NCBI GenBank assembly: GCA_016874895.1
Contig: VGSX01000054.1
Location: 1-15,347, forward strand
Source: Deltaproteobacteria bacterium
GTDB taxonomy: Bacteria > Desulfobacterota > Desulfobaccia > Desulfobaccales > Desulfobaccaceae
Direction: 5' to 3'
DNA: 15,347 nt
Shown here piece by piece: positions 6,560 through 14,348 of this stretch. The translations under genes were made by a program, and so were the position numbers. A model generated the notes under the pieces. The model had not been told where the DNA came from and did no database searches. It saw only the letters and a list, made by a program, of their open reading frames with translations. Numbering within the stretch: the first letter of the stretch is position 1; each line of letters opens with the position of its first letter.

Positions 6560-7558
6560 GTGCGGTTTCCTCCCAGCCTTAATCTTGCCCTAGCAGCCTA
6601 TTTAGGCAAGAAGCGCCTGCAGCGGCAGGAAAAATTTCCTTTGGTCCTCATGCTCGAGCCCACCCACCTGTGCAACCTCAATTGCACCGGGTGCGGCCGG
6701 ATTCAGGAATACCGGGACACCCTGGGGCATATGCTCACCCTGGAAGAATGTCTCGAGGCCGCAGAGGAGTGCGGCGCACCGGTGGTGACCCTTACCGGCG
6801 GGGAACCCCTGGTTTATCCTCCCATTTTCGAGCTGGTGCAGGAATTGCTGCAGAAGCCTAAGCACATCTATCTGTGCACCAACGGCCTGTTGCTGGAAAA
6901 GGCCCTAACGCGCCTGCGACCCTCTCCCCGGCTTACCCTGAGCCTCCACCTGGACGGCCTGGCTCCCACCCACGACCGCATTATAGGACGGCCCGGCGGC
7001 TTCCAGCAGGTCATTAAGGCTATTAAGAAGGCCAAGGCCAGGGGATTCCAGGTCATCACCAACACCAGCATTTACCGTGAGACCGATATCAGGGAAATAG
7101 AGATTCTTTTCGCTTACTTGACCCAATTAAACATAAACGGTCTGCTGGTGTCCCCGGCCTTCAGTTTCGAAATGTTGGAAACGGATTTCTTTCTCTCCCG
7201 GGAGGAAATCCATGAGAAATTCCGGCAACTGACCCAGAACGGGAACAGCTTCAAGTTTTACAGTTCTCCTTTATACCTGAAATTTTTACGGGGGGAGCGC
7301 AGTTATGATTGCACCCCCTGGGCCAATCCCACCTGCACGCCCCAGGGCTGGCGGTCTCCCTGCTACCAGATCTCCGATGGCCATTTCCCGACCTTCAATG
7401 ACCTGATGGCGAAAACGGATTGGCAGAGATATGGGGTTGACCGCGACCCCCGCTGCCGTCAATGTATGATGCACTCCGGCTTCGAGCCAACCATAGTGCG
7501 AACTCTGGGAAAAGATATCCGAGATTTGTGGGAGATGCTGCGGTGGAATCTTTCCTGA
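6560..7558 (+). CDS. hpnH: Radical SAM hopanoid enzyme HpnH (adenosylhopane-forming)
   Basis: HpnH joins the 5'-deoxyadenosyl group of S-adenosylmethionine to hopene, giving adenosylhopane, the first step towards C35 extended hopanoids. The 332-residue protein has the radical SAM cluster motif CNLNCTGC, with cysteines at 38, 42 and 45. It also has the glycine-rich TGGEPL strand and a later cysteine group (CTPWANPTCTP, SPCYQ, CRQCMMH), where the C-terminal region resembles a SPASM-like or HpnH-specific tail. The N-terminal MRFPPSLNLALAAYLGKKRL is typical of HpnH. The start is GTG at 6560, with GAAGGAG (6545-6551) about 8 bases upstream and only 1 base after the hpnA stop. HpnG, which would release adenine in the next step, is not in the window. 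Confidence 0.92.
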   Translation: MRFPPSLNLALAAYLGKKRLQRQEKFPLVLMLEPTHLCNLNCTGCGRIQEYRDTLGHMLTLEECLEAAEECGAPVVTLTGGEPLVYPPIFELVQELLQKPKHIYLCTNGLLLEKALTRLRPSPRLTLSLHLDGLAPTHDRIIGRPGGFQQVIKAIKKAKARGFQVITNTSIYRETDIREIEILFAYLTQLNINGLLVSPAFSFEMLETDFFLSREEIHEKFRQLTQNGNSFKFYSSPLYLKFLRGERSYDCTPWANPTCTPQGWRSPCYQISDGHFPTFNDLMAKTDWQRYGVDRDPRCRQCMMHSGFEPTIVRTLGKDIRDLWEMLRWNLS

Positions 7559-7559
7559 A

Positions 7560-8840
7560 ATGGTGGCCCGCGGGGCCATGAGATTCAGGCAGGCCTGGTT
7601 GGGGGCCATTCTCCTGGGTTGGTTCGGCCTGGGGCTCCTGGGGTGCAGTTTTTCCTTTCCTGCCGCAGTGCTGCCGCCGCCCCTGCCGGTGCAGAAAGAC
7701 CAGGGCAAGGTGGCCTCGACCCTGTTCCCCTTGCCGGTCATCGGCACCGATCCGAATTCCGGCAATGATTTCGGCTTCCTGCCGGTCTGGGTTTTTCCCC
7801 GGGACGATGAGGCCATTGGCATGATCCTGGCCCCGTCGGCCATTTATAACGATAATGCCAAGACCTCCCTGGCCTTCCGGCTTTTGGCCTATCCCTCCCC
7901 GGAGGTGCATTACCGGGCGGTCGTCGATCCATCCACCCACATTCAGAGCTTCTATGAGTTCGCCTATGAAAAGACTGCGGATCAGCCCAAGGAATGGTCT
8001 TATAAGGCATTATTTGTATACGATTGCGATATTTTTCCCCGTTTTTACGGCTTTGGCAACGCCAGCAGCGCCAGCAATCAGACCAGCTACACTTCCAGGG
8101 GCCGAACCCTGCAGGCCACTTTAGGCTATCAGCTTTCCCCCACCGTAGAAGTTCGCTGGCACGAGACTTTTAATATAACGTCCCTCAGCGATAATCATCT
8201 GCCCAACCTGCGCTCCACCCAGGAAGTTTTTCCGGAAGTGATGCAGGATAGGCGCAATACCGCCTTTACCCATGGCCTGAGTGTTACCTATGATACCCGG
8301 GACTACCAGGATACCCCCACCTGCGGCTTTTTGGGCAGATTATTTGCTGAAACCTCCCGAAAGGCCTTAGGCAGCGACAGTTCTTATGACCGGCTGGGTT
8401 TTGAGCTTAAAGGTTTCCAGCCCTGGGACCCGGAAAACCGTCGGCAGATTACTGCAGTGCATCTCTCGGGGGAATTTTTGACCCGGGAAAGCGATACTCC
8501 CTTTTACCGGTGGCCCTCCCTGGGAGGATACACCTCCAACCGGGGGTGGGGAAAATGGCGCTGGATTGACCGAAACATGGTGTCCTTAACCCTGGAACAG
8601 AGGATGGAGATTTTTCAATTGCGACATTTCGGGGTTGTCAGTCATTTCGAAATGGCGCCTTTCATTGACGTGGGCAAGGTCTTCCCAACTTTCAGTCGGT
8701 TCAATTTTCGGGGCCTCCATCCGGCCGCGGGAATCGGTTTCCGGGCCGTGGTGCGGCCCCAGGTGGTGGGCCACGTGGAGGTGGGCATCGGCCGAGGCGG
8801 CAATAATGCCGTCTTCATGGGTCTGGGGTATCCCTTTTGA
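7560..8840 (+). CDS. Omp85/BamA-TamA-like outer-membrane beta-barrel without POTRA, with lipobox
   Basis: The 426-residue protein reads as an outer-membrane barrel of the bacterial surface antigen (D15/Omp85) type. Supporting signs are alternating amphipathic strands and the family signature YDTRDYQDTPTCGFL (244-258). Also present are the strand LGGYTSNRGW (321-330), whose Arg328-Gly329 corresponds to the conserved RG[F/Y] of the barrel, and a C-terminal Phe (GLGYPF). No POTRA domains are present; the mature part begins at FPLPVIGTDPNSG, a usual barrel entry. The N-terminus is basic then hydrophobic and ends LGLLGC (Cys29), a good lipoprotein signal, with Ser at +2. A lipid-anchored barrel would be unusual; the match may be chance. 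ATG at 7560 is 1 base after the hpnH stop; ATG at 7578 gives a cleaner signal peptide. Position suggests a role in envelope lipid or hopanoid handling, which is inference. Confidence 0.78.
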   Translation: MVARGAMRFRQAWLGAILLGWFGLGLLGCSFSFPAAVLPPPLPVQKDQGKVASTLFPLPVIGTDPNSGNDFGFLPVWVFPRDDEAIGMILAPSAIYNDNAKTSLAFRLLAYPSPEVHYRAVVDPSTHIQSFYEFAYEKTADQPKEWSYKALFVYDCDIFPRFYGFGNASSASNQTSYTSRGRTLQATLGYQLSPTVEVRWHETFNITSLSDNHLPNLRSTQEVFPEVMQDRRNTAFTHGLSVTYDTRDYQDTPTCGFLGRLFAETSRKALGSDSSYDRLGFELKGFQPWDPENRRQITAVHLSGEFLTRESDTPFYRWPSLGGYTSNRGWGKWRWIDRNMVSLTLEQRMEIFQLRHFGVVSHFEMAPFIDVGKVFPTFSRFNFRGLHPAAGIGFRAVVRPQVVGHVEVGIGRGGNNAVFMGLGYPF

Positions 8841-10621
8841 CCAGGTCGGCGTGGCAGACCACCGGGGCCATTGTAAGCCTGCTAGTTTTATGGCTCCTCA
8901 TTTTTCTCCCCACCCTGGGGAAGTTGCCGCTCATCCGCTCGGAGGCTATGTACGCCCAGATTCCCCTGGAGATGCTGGAATCCGGCGATTGGTTGACTCC
9001 CCGGCTCAACGGGGCCCGCTACCTCGACAAACCCCCCCTGATCTACTGGATAAATCTAACGGCCTACAAGCTGGGGGACGTGTCCGATAACACGGCCCGG
9101 TGGGCCACCTTTATGATCGGCCTGGGGGAGACGGCCGCGATCCTGGTGTTGGGCACCCTGCTCTATAACCGTCTCACCGGCTGGCTGGCGGCCATGATCC
9201 TGCTCAGCTCCATCGGTTTTTTTGCCCTGCATCTTCAGATGCTGGCAGATCACCTGATCACTTTGACCGTGAGCTGGTCCCTGGTTTTTGTCTGGTTGTG
9301 GCGCCGGGAGCCCCGGCCCCGGTATGCCCTCGGTTTTTACCTGTGTGCCGCCTTAGGGGTAATGAGTAAAAGTCTCATCGGCCTGTTTTTCCCTCTGGCC
9401 ATAGCCGGCCTGTTTGCCCTCCTGACCTGGGACACCCGTTTCTGGCGTTTTTTTCTCAACCCCGGCGGTCTCCTGGTCTTTACGGCCCTGACCGTACCCT
9501 GGTTCTGGGTCATGGAAATTCAGAATCCGGGGTTTCTGCAGTTTCATCTCATCAACGAACAGATCAGCCGTTTTTTCGGCCAGCGGTTCCCTCCCGATAT
9601 CACCCCCATTACTGTGGGAAGCTTTTGGCTGTTCACCCTGGTCTGGCTGATGCCCTGGACGCCCCTGCTGCCGGTGGCCATCGCCGCCATCCGGCCCAAA
9701 CGCTGGCTGCGACCCGACCCGGCAGAGGCCCCCGGACTTTTACTCCTGCTCTGGGCCGGGGTGGTTCTCCTTTTTTACAGCCTGTGTTCGGCCCGGATAG
9801 AGTATTATAATCTTCCGGCCCTGCCAGCCTTGGCCTTGATTATCGGCTGGCGCCTGGAGGGTTATTTAGCCCAGCCGGAATCGCGCTCCGTCCAGGCGAG
9901 TCTGCTGCTCTGCGCCGTCTTTTTCCTGGCCCTCCTGATCTTGCCGCCCTTCATGGAACAGATCTGCGAGGATAACCGGCGCGAATTTACCGGCATGTTC
10001 GAACAGATCCAGCCTCTGGTCTACCAGGCCATCCCCATCTTCACAGCCCTGGCAGCCACCCTGGCCCTGGCCTCCTGGCGGCGGTGGCCCCGCCTCAGCC
10101 TGGGCAGCCTGGGGAGCATAGCCCTGGTCCTGCTGTATTTCACCTTCCAGTGCCTCTCGGTACTGTCGCCACACCTCAGCGACGCCTGGGCCGGGAAATC
10201 GGTGCGGCAGCATCTGCAAGACGATGATGTCCTGGTCATGGGCAATATCGAAGAATTCGAATACGGCATGAGTTTTCGCTACTACGCCCGGACGCGAGTA
10301 CTCATGGTGCAACGGGACGGGTTGCCGGACTTTGGTTTTGCCCTGACCGACCAGGAGAATTTTTTGGTTTCCCCCGACAGGCTCATGGAACTCTGGCAAG
10401 GCCCGCAGCGGATCTTTTTATTAATGGACGATTGTGCCCCCGAGGACTATCTGCCCGGCGCCACTACTGTGGAGGCCCGGGGCGGCAAACGCCTGCTGGT
10501 CAACAAGCCTCTTTTGGCCTCCCCGCCCTTGCACGATTCGGAACCGCCCTTATCATTAAGGGAAGAGCTGGCATCTCCCCCTAAGGGCGGCAGTCCCAAA
10601 CATGATACCTTTACGCGATAA
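8837..10621 (+). CDS. ArnT/PMT-type polyprenyl-phosphate-sugar glycosyltransferase
   Basis: This is an integral membrane GT-C glycosyltransferase of 594 residues with about 10-12 hydrophobic segments. It would transfer a sugar from a polyprenyl-phosphate donor to a lipid or other acceptor on the outer face of the inner membrane. The family block reads EAMYAQIPLEMLESGDWLTP at 36-55, followed by LNGARYLDKPPLIYW (57-71) with the conserved Lys65. LADH (136-139) carries the second acidic residue (Asp138), and HLINEQISRFFGQ (237-249) matches the later family motif. The first catalytic-type acid, usually Asp in a DE pair, is Ser35-Glu36 here. The start is TTG at 8837, overlapping the stop of the barrel gene by 4 bases. 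The C-terminal tail (from about residue 557) looks derived from a palindromic repeat in the DNA. The acceptor is unknown; lipid A, an outer-membrane lipid or a hopanoid head group are possible. Confidence 0.85.
   Translation: MTRSAWQTTGAIVSLLVLWLLIFLPTLGKLPLIRSEAMYAQIPLEMLESGDWLTPRLNGARYLDKPPLIYWINLTAYKLGDVSDNTARWATFMIGLGETAAILVLGTLLYNRLTGWLAAMILLSSIGFFALHLQMLADHLITLTVSWSLVFVWLWRREPRPRYALGFYLCAALGVMSKSLIGLFFPLAIAGLFALLTWDTRFWRFFLNPGGLLVFTALTVPWFWVMEIQNPGFLQFHLINEQISRFFGQRFPPDITPITVGSFWLFTLVWLMPWTPLLPVAIAAIRPKRWLRPDPAEAPGLLLLLWAGVVLLFYSLCSARIEYYNLPALPALALIIGWRLEGYLAQPESRSVQASLLLCAVFFLALLILPPFMEQICEDNRREFTGMFEQIQPLVYQAIPIFTALAATLALASWRRWPRLSLGSLGSIALVLLYFTFQCLSVLSPHLSDAWAGKSVRQHLQDDDVLVMGNIEEFEYGMSFRYYARTRVLMVQRDGLPDFGFALTDQENFLVSPDRLMELWQGPQRIFLLMDDCAPEDYLPGATTVEARGGKRLLVNKPLLASPPLHDSEPPLSLREELASPPKGGSPKHDTFTR
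10544..10590. repeat. Palindromic element overlapping the 3' end of the glycosyltransferase gene
   Basis: CCGCCCTTA at 10544-10552 is the exact reverse complement of TAAGGGCGG at 10582-10590. A shorter alternative hairpin, CCCTTA/TAAGGG with a 4-base loop, uses 10547-10562. The element codes for the Pro/Ser/Glu-rich tail of the upstream protein, ending just before the rhomboid start at 10602. It looks like a REP-type insertion that was read through, and the resulting hairpin could affect translation of the rhomboid gene. Confidence 0.55.
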
Positions 10622-11306
10622 TATCCCCTCTGATCGCCCACCGATCATAACGTATTGCCTCATTGGTCTAAACGTCCTGATTTTTTTCCTGCAACTGGCC
10701 ACCGGTCCCCATCTGCCCCAGTTCATCGCCGCCTTCGGTTTTATCCCGGCCCGTTTTTTCGCCCTCCTGGATGCCCATCCCGATAAACATCTGGCCCTTT
10801 ACCTGCCCTTTCTGACCACCATGTTTCTCCATGGCGGCTGGCTGCACCTCATCGCCAATATATGGACCCTGTTCATTTTCGGCGACAACGTGGAAGACAG
10901 ACTGGGGCATTTCCGCTATCTGCTCTTCTATCTTGCCTGCGGTGTGGCCGGGACCTTGCTGCATGCCTACTTTATGCCGTCTTCCTGGATACCGGTGGTG
11001 GGGGCCAGCGGAGCCATCGCCGGGGTCATGGGCGCTTACTTTCTGCTCTTCCGCCACTCCAAGGTTCTGGTGTTCATTCCTTTTTTCTTCATTGCGCCCA
11101 TTGTCGAGGTGCCGGCTTACGTGTTTTTAGGAGTCTGGTTCCTGCTGCAGTTTTTCAGCGGCGCCTTCTCGGCCCTGGGAGCCCGGGCTGCCCAGGGCGG
11201 GGGGGTGGCTTTTTGGGCCCATGTGGGAGGTTTTGTTGCGGGGGTCCTGCTCATATTCCTCCTTTCAGGAATACGGCTTATCCGGCCTGACAGAACTCCT
11301 CGCTAA
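10602..11306 (+). CDS. Rhomboid-family intramembrane serine protease
   Basis: Rhomboids cleave transmembrane segments within the membrane. The 234-residue product has six to seven hydrophobic segments and the full set of active-site features. These are the oxyanion-side HLIAN motif with His82 and Asn86 in GGWLHLIANIW, the nucleophile Ser136 in VGASGAIAG (133-141), and the base His207 in FWAHVGGF (204-211). The start ATG lies 20 bases inside the upstream glycosyltransferase gene, so the two are probably translated together; only a weak ribosome-binding site (AAGGGCGG) precedes it. It closes the + strand run that begins with shc. The substrate is unknown; another protein of this envelope operon is a possibility. 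No clear intrinsic terminator follows. Confidence 0.93.
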   Translation: MIPLRDNIPSDRPPIITYCLIGLNVLIFFLQLATGPHLPQFIAAFGFIPARFFALLDAHPDKHLALYLPFLTTMFLHGGWLHLIANIWTLFIFGDNVEDRLGHFRYLLFYLACGVAGTLLHAYFMPSSWIPVVGASGAIAGVMGAYFLLFRHSKVLVFIPFFFIAPIVEVPAYVFLGVWFLLQFFSGAFSALGARAAQGGGVAFWAHVGGFVAGVLLIFLLSGIRLIRPDRTPR

Positions 11307-11329
11307 ACCGCTGCTAATATTTTTTTGTA

Positions 11330-11494
11330 AAGAATTAACATCGGCGTTCAGCTATCAGCATTCAGCTTTCAGCAAAAACAATGGGCTAGGGAAGTTAAGC
11401 GCAAAACCAGTGATCCGCCACCTTAGAATAACTCTTTGAATCTAAAGTATTAGCTGACGGCTGTAAGCTGACCGCTGAACGCTTAAGAATTAAC
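11330..11494. mobile_element. MITE-like element with heptamer-built inverted ends and 10-bp direct repeats
   Basis: Left end: four heptamers of the form NNTCAGC at 11346-11373 (GTTCAGC, TATCAGC, ATTCAGC, TTTCAGC). Right end: four heptamers beginning GCTG at 11453-11480, the reverse complement of the same pattern; the two arms match at 22 of 28 positions, and the outer 9 bases (GCGTTCAGC at 11344-11352, GCTGAACGC at 11474-11482) match exactly. Directly outside lie two copies of AAGAATTAAC (11330-11339 and 11485-11494), as expected for a target-site duplication. There is no coding capacity. It fills most of the gap between the rhomboid and Pat genes; no strong promoter for the latter is evident. 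Confidence 0.6.
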
Positions 11495-11582
11495 TTCTAA
11501 CTCATCCCCGAATATGTTAGAAAGTTTTGATGATGTCAAACAGGCGTTTTCCTCCCGTTCCAGGGCTATTGCGAGGGTTATC

Positions 11583-14246
11583 ATGAAAAAGCATATTCTG
11601 GATAAATTCTTTAATCCCCAGGCCGTGGCCATTGTCGGGGCCAGCCCCCGGAAAGGCAGCATCGGCAACTATCTCATCCGCAACCTGCAACGGGACGGTT
11701 TTCCTGGAAAAATTTATCCCATAAATCCCAACCATGAAACCATCGACGGCCTGGCGGCCTATCCGTCGCTGACCAGTATCGGGTCGCCCGTGGACTTGGC
11801 TGTTATCGCCGTTCCCATTGCCGGCGTCCCGGAGATCATCCGGGAATGTGGCGGGGTCGGCATCCCCGGGGCCATTATCATTTCGGCCGGGGGTAAGGAG
11901 GTGGGCCGGGAAGGTCAGGCCATCGAAGAGGAAATCCAGGCTGCGGCCCGGGAGGGCAATGTCCGCTATCTGGGACCCAATTGCATGGGTATTATCTGTC
12001 CGCATACCAACCTGAATGCCAGTTTTGCGGCCCACTCGGCCCGGCCCGGCAGTCTGGCCCTGCTGTCCCAGAGCGGGGCTATCTGCAGCGCCACCCTGGA
12101 TTGGGCGGTCTCGGAAAAGATCGGCTTCAGCCACTTCGTCAGCATCGGTTCCATGGCCGATATCGACTTCGGAGATATGATCGACTATCTGGGGAACAAT
12201 GAGCAGGCCAAAAGCATCATCATCTACATGGAAAACCTGACCAACCACCGCAAGTTCATGAGCGCCGCCCGGTCGGTGTCCCGGGTGAAACCCATTATCG
12301 TGGCCAAATCCGGGCGGTCCCCGGCTGCGGCCCGGGCTGCGGCCTCCCACACCGGGGCCATGGCCGGCCAGGATGAGGCGTATAATGCCCTGTTCCGCCG
12401 GGCCGGGATCATCCGGGTGGATACTGTCTCCCAGCTCTTCAGCTGCGCCGAGGCCCTGGGCAAGACCAACCGGCCTCTGGGCGGCAATCTGGCCATTATC
12501 ACCAATGCCGGGGGGCCCGGAGTCATGGCGGTGGACGAATTCAGCCGTTGGAACGAGGAACCGGTGACCCTGAGCGAAGAGACCAAAACTCGGTTAAATG
12601 AGTTTCTGCCCCCCCACTGGAGCCGCGGCAACCCCATTGATATCATCGGGGATGCCCCCCCGGAGCGCTATTTGAAAACCCTCCAGGTCTGCCTCCAGGC
12701 CCCGGAGGTCTCCGGGGTGGTGATGATCCTCTCGCCTCAGGCCATGACCGATCCCACGGCCGTAGCCCAGGAAATCATCCAGGAATTGACCCCCCAGGCC
12801 AAGCCGATTTTTGCGGTCTGGATGGGCGCCCAGGAAGTGGCTGAGGGCATCCGCATCCTCAATGAAGGCGGCATCCCCACCTTCCTGACCCCGGAAGAAG
12901 CCATCGACACCTTCATGCAGATGTACTCCTATACCAAAAACCTGGCCCTGCTGCAGGAGACACCCCCTCAGTCCCCTCAGGATATCCAGGTTAATAATCG
13001 GCAGGCCCGGTCCTTCATCGATGAATGTTTGAAACGCCAGCTTTATACCTTGAGCGAGATCGAAGCTAAGGCCATCCTGTCTGCCTACGGCATCCCCGTC
13101 AACCGGACGGTTTCCGTTTCTTCCGCCCAGGTCGCGGCGGAAGCCGCCGCCAAGATAGGCTTTCCGGTGGTGGCCAAGATTCATTCCTATGACATCTCCC
13201 ACAAGTCCGATGTGGACGGGGTGCGGGTCAACCTCAAAACCCCCCAGGAGGTCCAGGAGGCCTTTGAGGAGATAACCAGCAAGGCCCGGGAACTCCGGCC
13301 CGAGGCGAAGATCCTGGGCGTCACGGTGCAGAACCAGGTTCAGCCTGCTAACCTGGAACTTATTTTGGGCTGCAACCAGGACCCGCTCTTCGGCCCCCTG
13401 CTGCTTTTCGGCATGGGCGGCATTCTGACGGAAATTTACCGGGACACCGCCGTAGCCCTGCCGCCCCTGAACCTGCACCTGGCCAAACGCCTGATGCAGT
13501 ATCCCCGCATTTTCAAAATTCTCCAGGGATACCGCAGCATCCCTCCCGCTAACCTGGATCAACTGGCGGAAATCCTGGTGCGCCTGTCCCAGTTAGTCAC
13601 CGATTTTTCTGAAATCCTGGAGCTGGATATCAATCCCCTGCTCATCAGCAACGGCCAGTGCATCGCCGTGGATGCCCGCATCGTCATTGCCGAGGCCACG
13701 GTCCCGGCCCCCCGGCACCTGATCATCGCTCCTTACCCCAACCAGTACGAGATCTCCTGGCTCCTGAAAGACGGCACCCCCATCCTGCTCAGGCCCATGA
13801 AACCCGAGGACGAGGCCCTGGTAGAGGGACTGCTGCGCCACTGTTCTGAAGAAACTCTATACTTTCGGTATTTCAGGGTGTTGAGGGACTTTCCCCACAG
13901 TTTCCTCATCCGCTTTACCCAGAATGATTATGACCGGGAGATCGGCCTGGCCGCCATCGGCGCCCCCCCCGGCCCCGAGGTCATGATGGGAGTAGGCCGG
14001 CTGGTGATGACCCCGGAGCGGGATCAGGCGGAGTTTGCCGTCATCGTTGCGGATCCCTGGCACGGCAAAGGTCTGGGAGAAAAACTCATCGAGGAGGTGA
14101 TCAATATCGCCCGAGATTACGGGGTGAAAACCGTCTGGGGGGAAATCCTGGCCTCCAATGAACCCATGCTGGGACTGGTCCGCAAGCTGGGCTTTGCGGT
14201 CCTGGAAGCCGTGGAAGGCCTGCGCCGGGTGGAATTGACGTTATAA
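11583..14246 (+). CDS. Bifunctional acyl-CoA synthetase (NDP-forming)/GNAT acetyltransferase, Pat/AcdA type
   Basis: The 887-residue product matches the length of E. coli PatZ (YfiQ). Domains in order are a CoA-binding Rossmann domain (about 5-135; FFNPQAVAIVGASPRKGSIG), succinyl-CoA-ligase-like domains (about 150-460), an ATP-grasp domain (about 490-705; AKAILSAYGIPV, FPVVAKIHSYDISHKSDVDG), and a C-terminal GNAT acetyltransferase (about 725-887; DGTPILLRPMKPEDEALVEG). Pat proteins acetylate lysines, classically on acetyl-CoA synthetase. ADP-forming acetyl-CoA synthetases use a phosphohistidine, and here the motif SHTGAMAG keeps it as His256. The enzyme may therefore couple acetyl-CoA to ATP formation as well as acetylating proteins. 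ATG at 11583 is chosen because GAGGG lies upstream and the protein then begins MKKHILDKFFNP, usual for the family. An upstream ATG at 11514 would add 23 residues without a ribosome-binding site. It is probably transcribed alone. Confidence 0.93.
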   Translation: MKKHILDKFFNPQAVAIVGASPRKGSIGNYLIRNLQRDGFPGKIYPINPNHETIDGLAAYPSLTSIGSPVDLAVIAVPIAGVPEIIRECGGVGIPGAIIISAGGKEVGREGQAIEEEIQAAAREGNVRYLGPNCMGIICPHTNLNASFAAHSARPGSLALLSQSGAICSATLDWAVSEKIGFSHFVSIGSMADIDFGDMIDYLGNNEQAKSIIIYMENLTNHRKFMSAARSVSRVKPIIVAKSGRSPAAARAAASHTGAMAGQDEAYNALFRRAGIIRVDTVSQLFSCAEALGKTNRPLGGNLAIITNAGGPGVMAVDEFSRWNEEPVTLSEETKTRLNEFLPPHWSRGNPIDIIGDAPPERYLKTLQVCLQAPEVSGVVMILSPQAMTDPTAVAQEIIQELTPQAKPIFAVWMGAQEVAEGIRILNEGGIPTFLTPEEAIDTFMQMYSYTKNLALLQETPPQSPQDIQVNNRQARSFIDECLKRQLYTLSEIEAKAILSAYGIPVNRTVSVSSAQVAAEAAAKIGFPVVAKIHSYDISHKSDVDGVRVNLKTPQEVQEAFEEITSKARELRPEAKILGVTVQNQVQPANLELILGCNQDPLFGPLLLFGMGGILTEIYRDTAVALPPLNLHLAKRLMQYPRIFKILQGYRSIPPANLDQLAEILVRLSQLVTDFSEILELDINPLLISNGQCIAVDARIVIAEATVPAPRHLIIAPYPNQYEISWLLKDGTPILLRPMKPEDEALVEGLLRHCSEETLYFRYFRVLRDFPHSFLIRFTQNDYDREIGLAAIGAPPGPEVMMGVGRLVMTPERDQAEFAVIVADPWHGKGLGEKLIEEVINIARDYGVKTVWGEILASNEPMLGLVRKLGFAVLEAVEGLRRVELTL

Positions 14247-14251
14247 CACAG

Positions 14252-14272
14252 TTTTCAGTTTTCGGTTTCTGG
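14252..14272 (+). repeat. Short heptamer array, possibly a remnant of the 11330-11494 element
   Basis: TTTTCAG, TTTTCGG and TTTCTGG follow each other directly at 14252-14272, just after the stop codon of the Pat gene. The 7-base period and the TTTCAG-like unit recall the arms of the element at 11330-11494. No inverted partner is visible, so it may be a decayed or partial copy, or chance. Confidence 0.3.
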
Positions 14273-14348
14273 TTAAATAACGGAATGATATTGTATAGTT
14301 GCCAAAATGGGTTGTTGCAGTTGTAGATAATGAATCATTATTTACGTA

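Noticed and set aside
7286..7940. Overlapping minus-strand frames of 181-185 residues
   Set aside because: They cross the junction of hpnH and the barrel gene on the opposite strand; composition is Gly/Arg/Pro-rich and neither has a plausible start signal.
11307..11330. T-run after the rhomboid gene as an intrinsic terminator
   Set aside because: Seven Ts occur at about 11320-11326, but no stable GC-rich stem directly precedes them.
11346..11480. Repeated heptamers as a possible CRISPR array or iteron origin
   Set aside because: Units are 7 bases without spacers and lie as two inverted arms, not direct repeats of 24-40 bases with unique spacers; there are no cas genes or replication initiator nearby.
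11514..11582. Extra 23 codons upstream of the Pat start
   Set aside because: The frame is open, but there is no ribosome-binding site before the ATG at 11514, and the family normally starts close to the KFFNP segment; the ATG at 11583 has GAGGG upstream and gives the usual length.
12594..13562. Minus-strand frame of 322 residues
   Set aside because: Antisense to the Pat/AcdA gene, whose domains and conserved motifs run across this region; it is Gly/His/Asp-rich with no recognisable domain.
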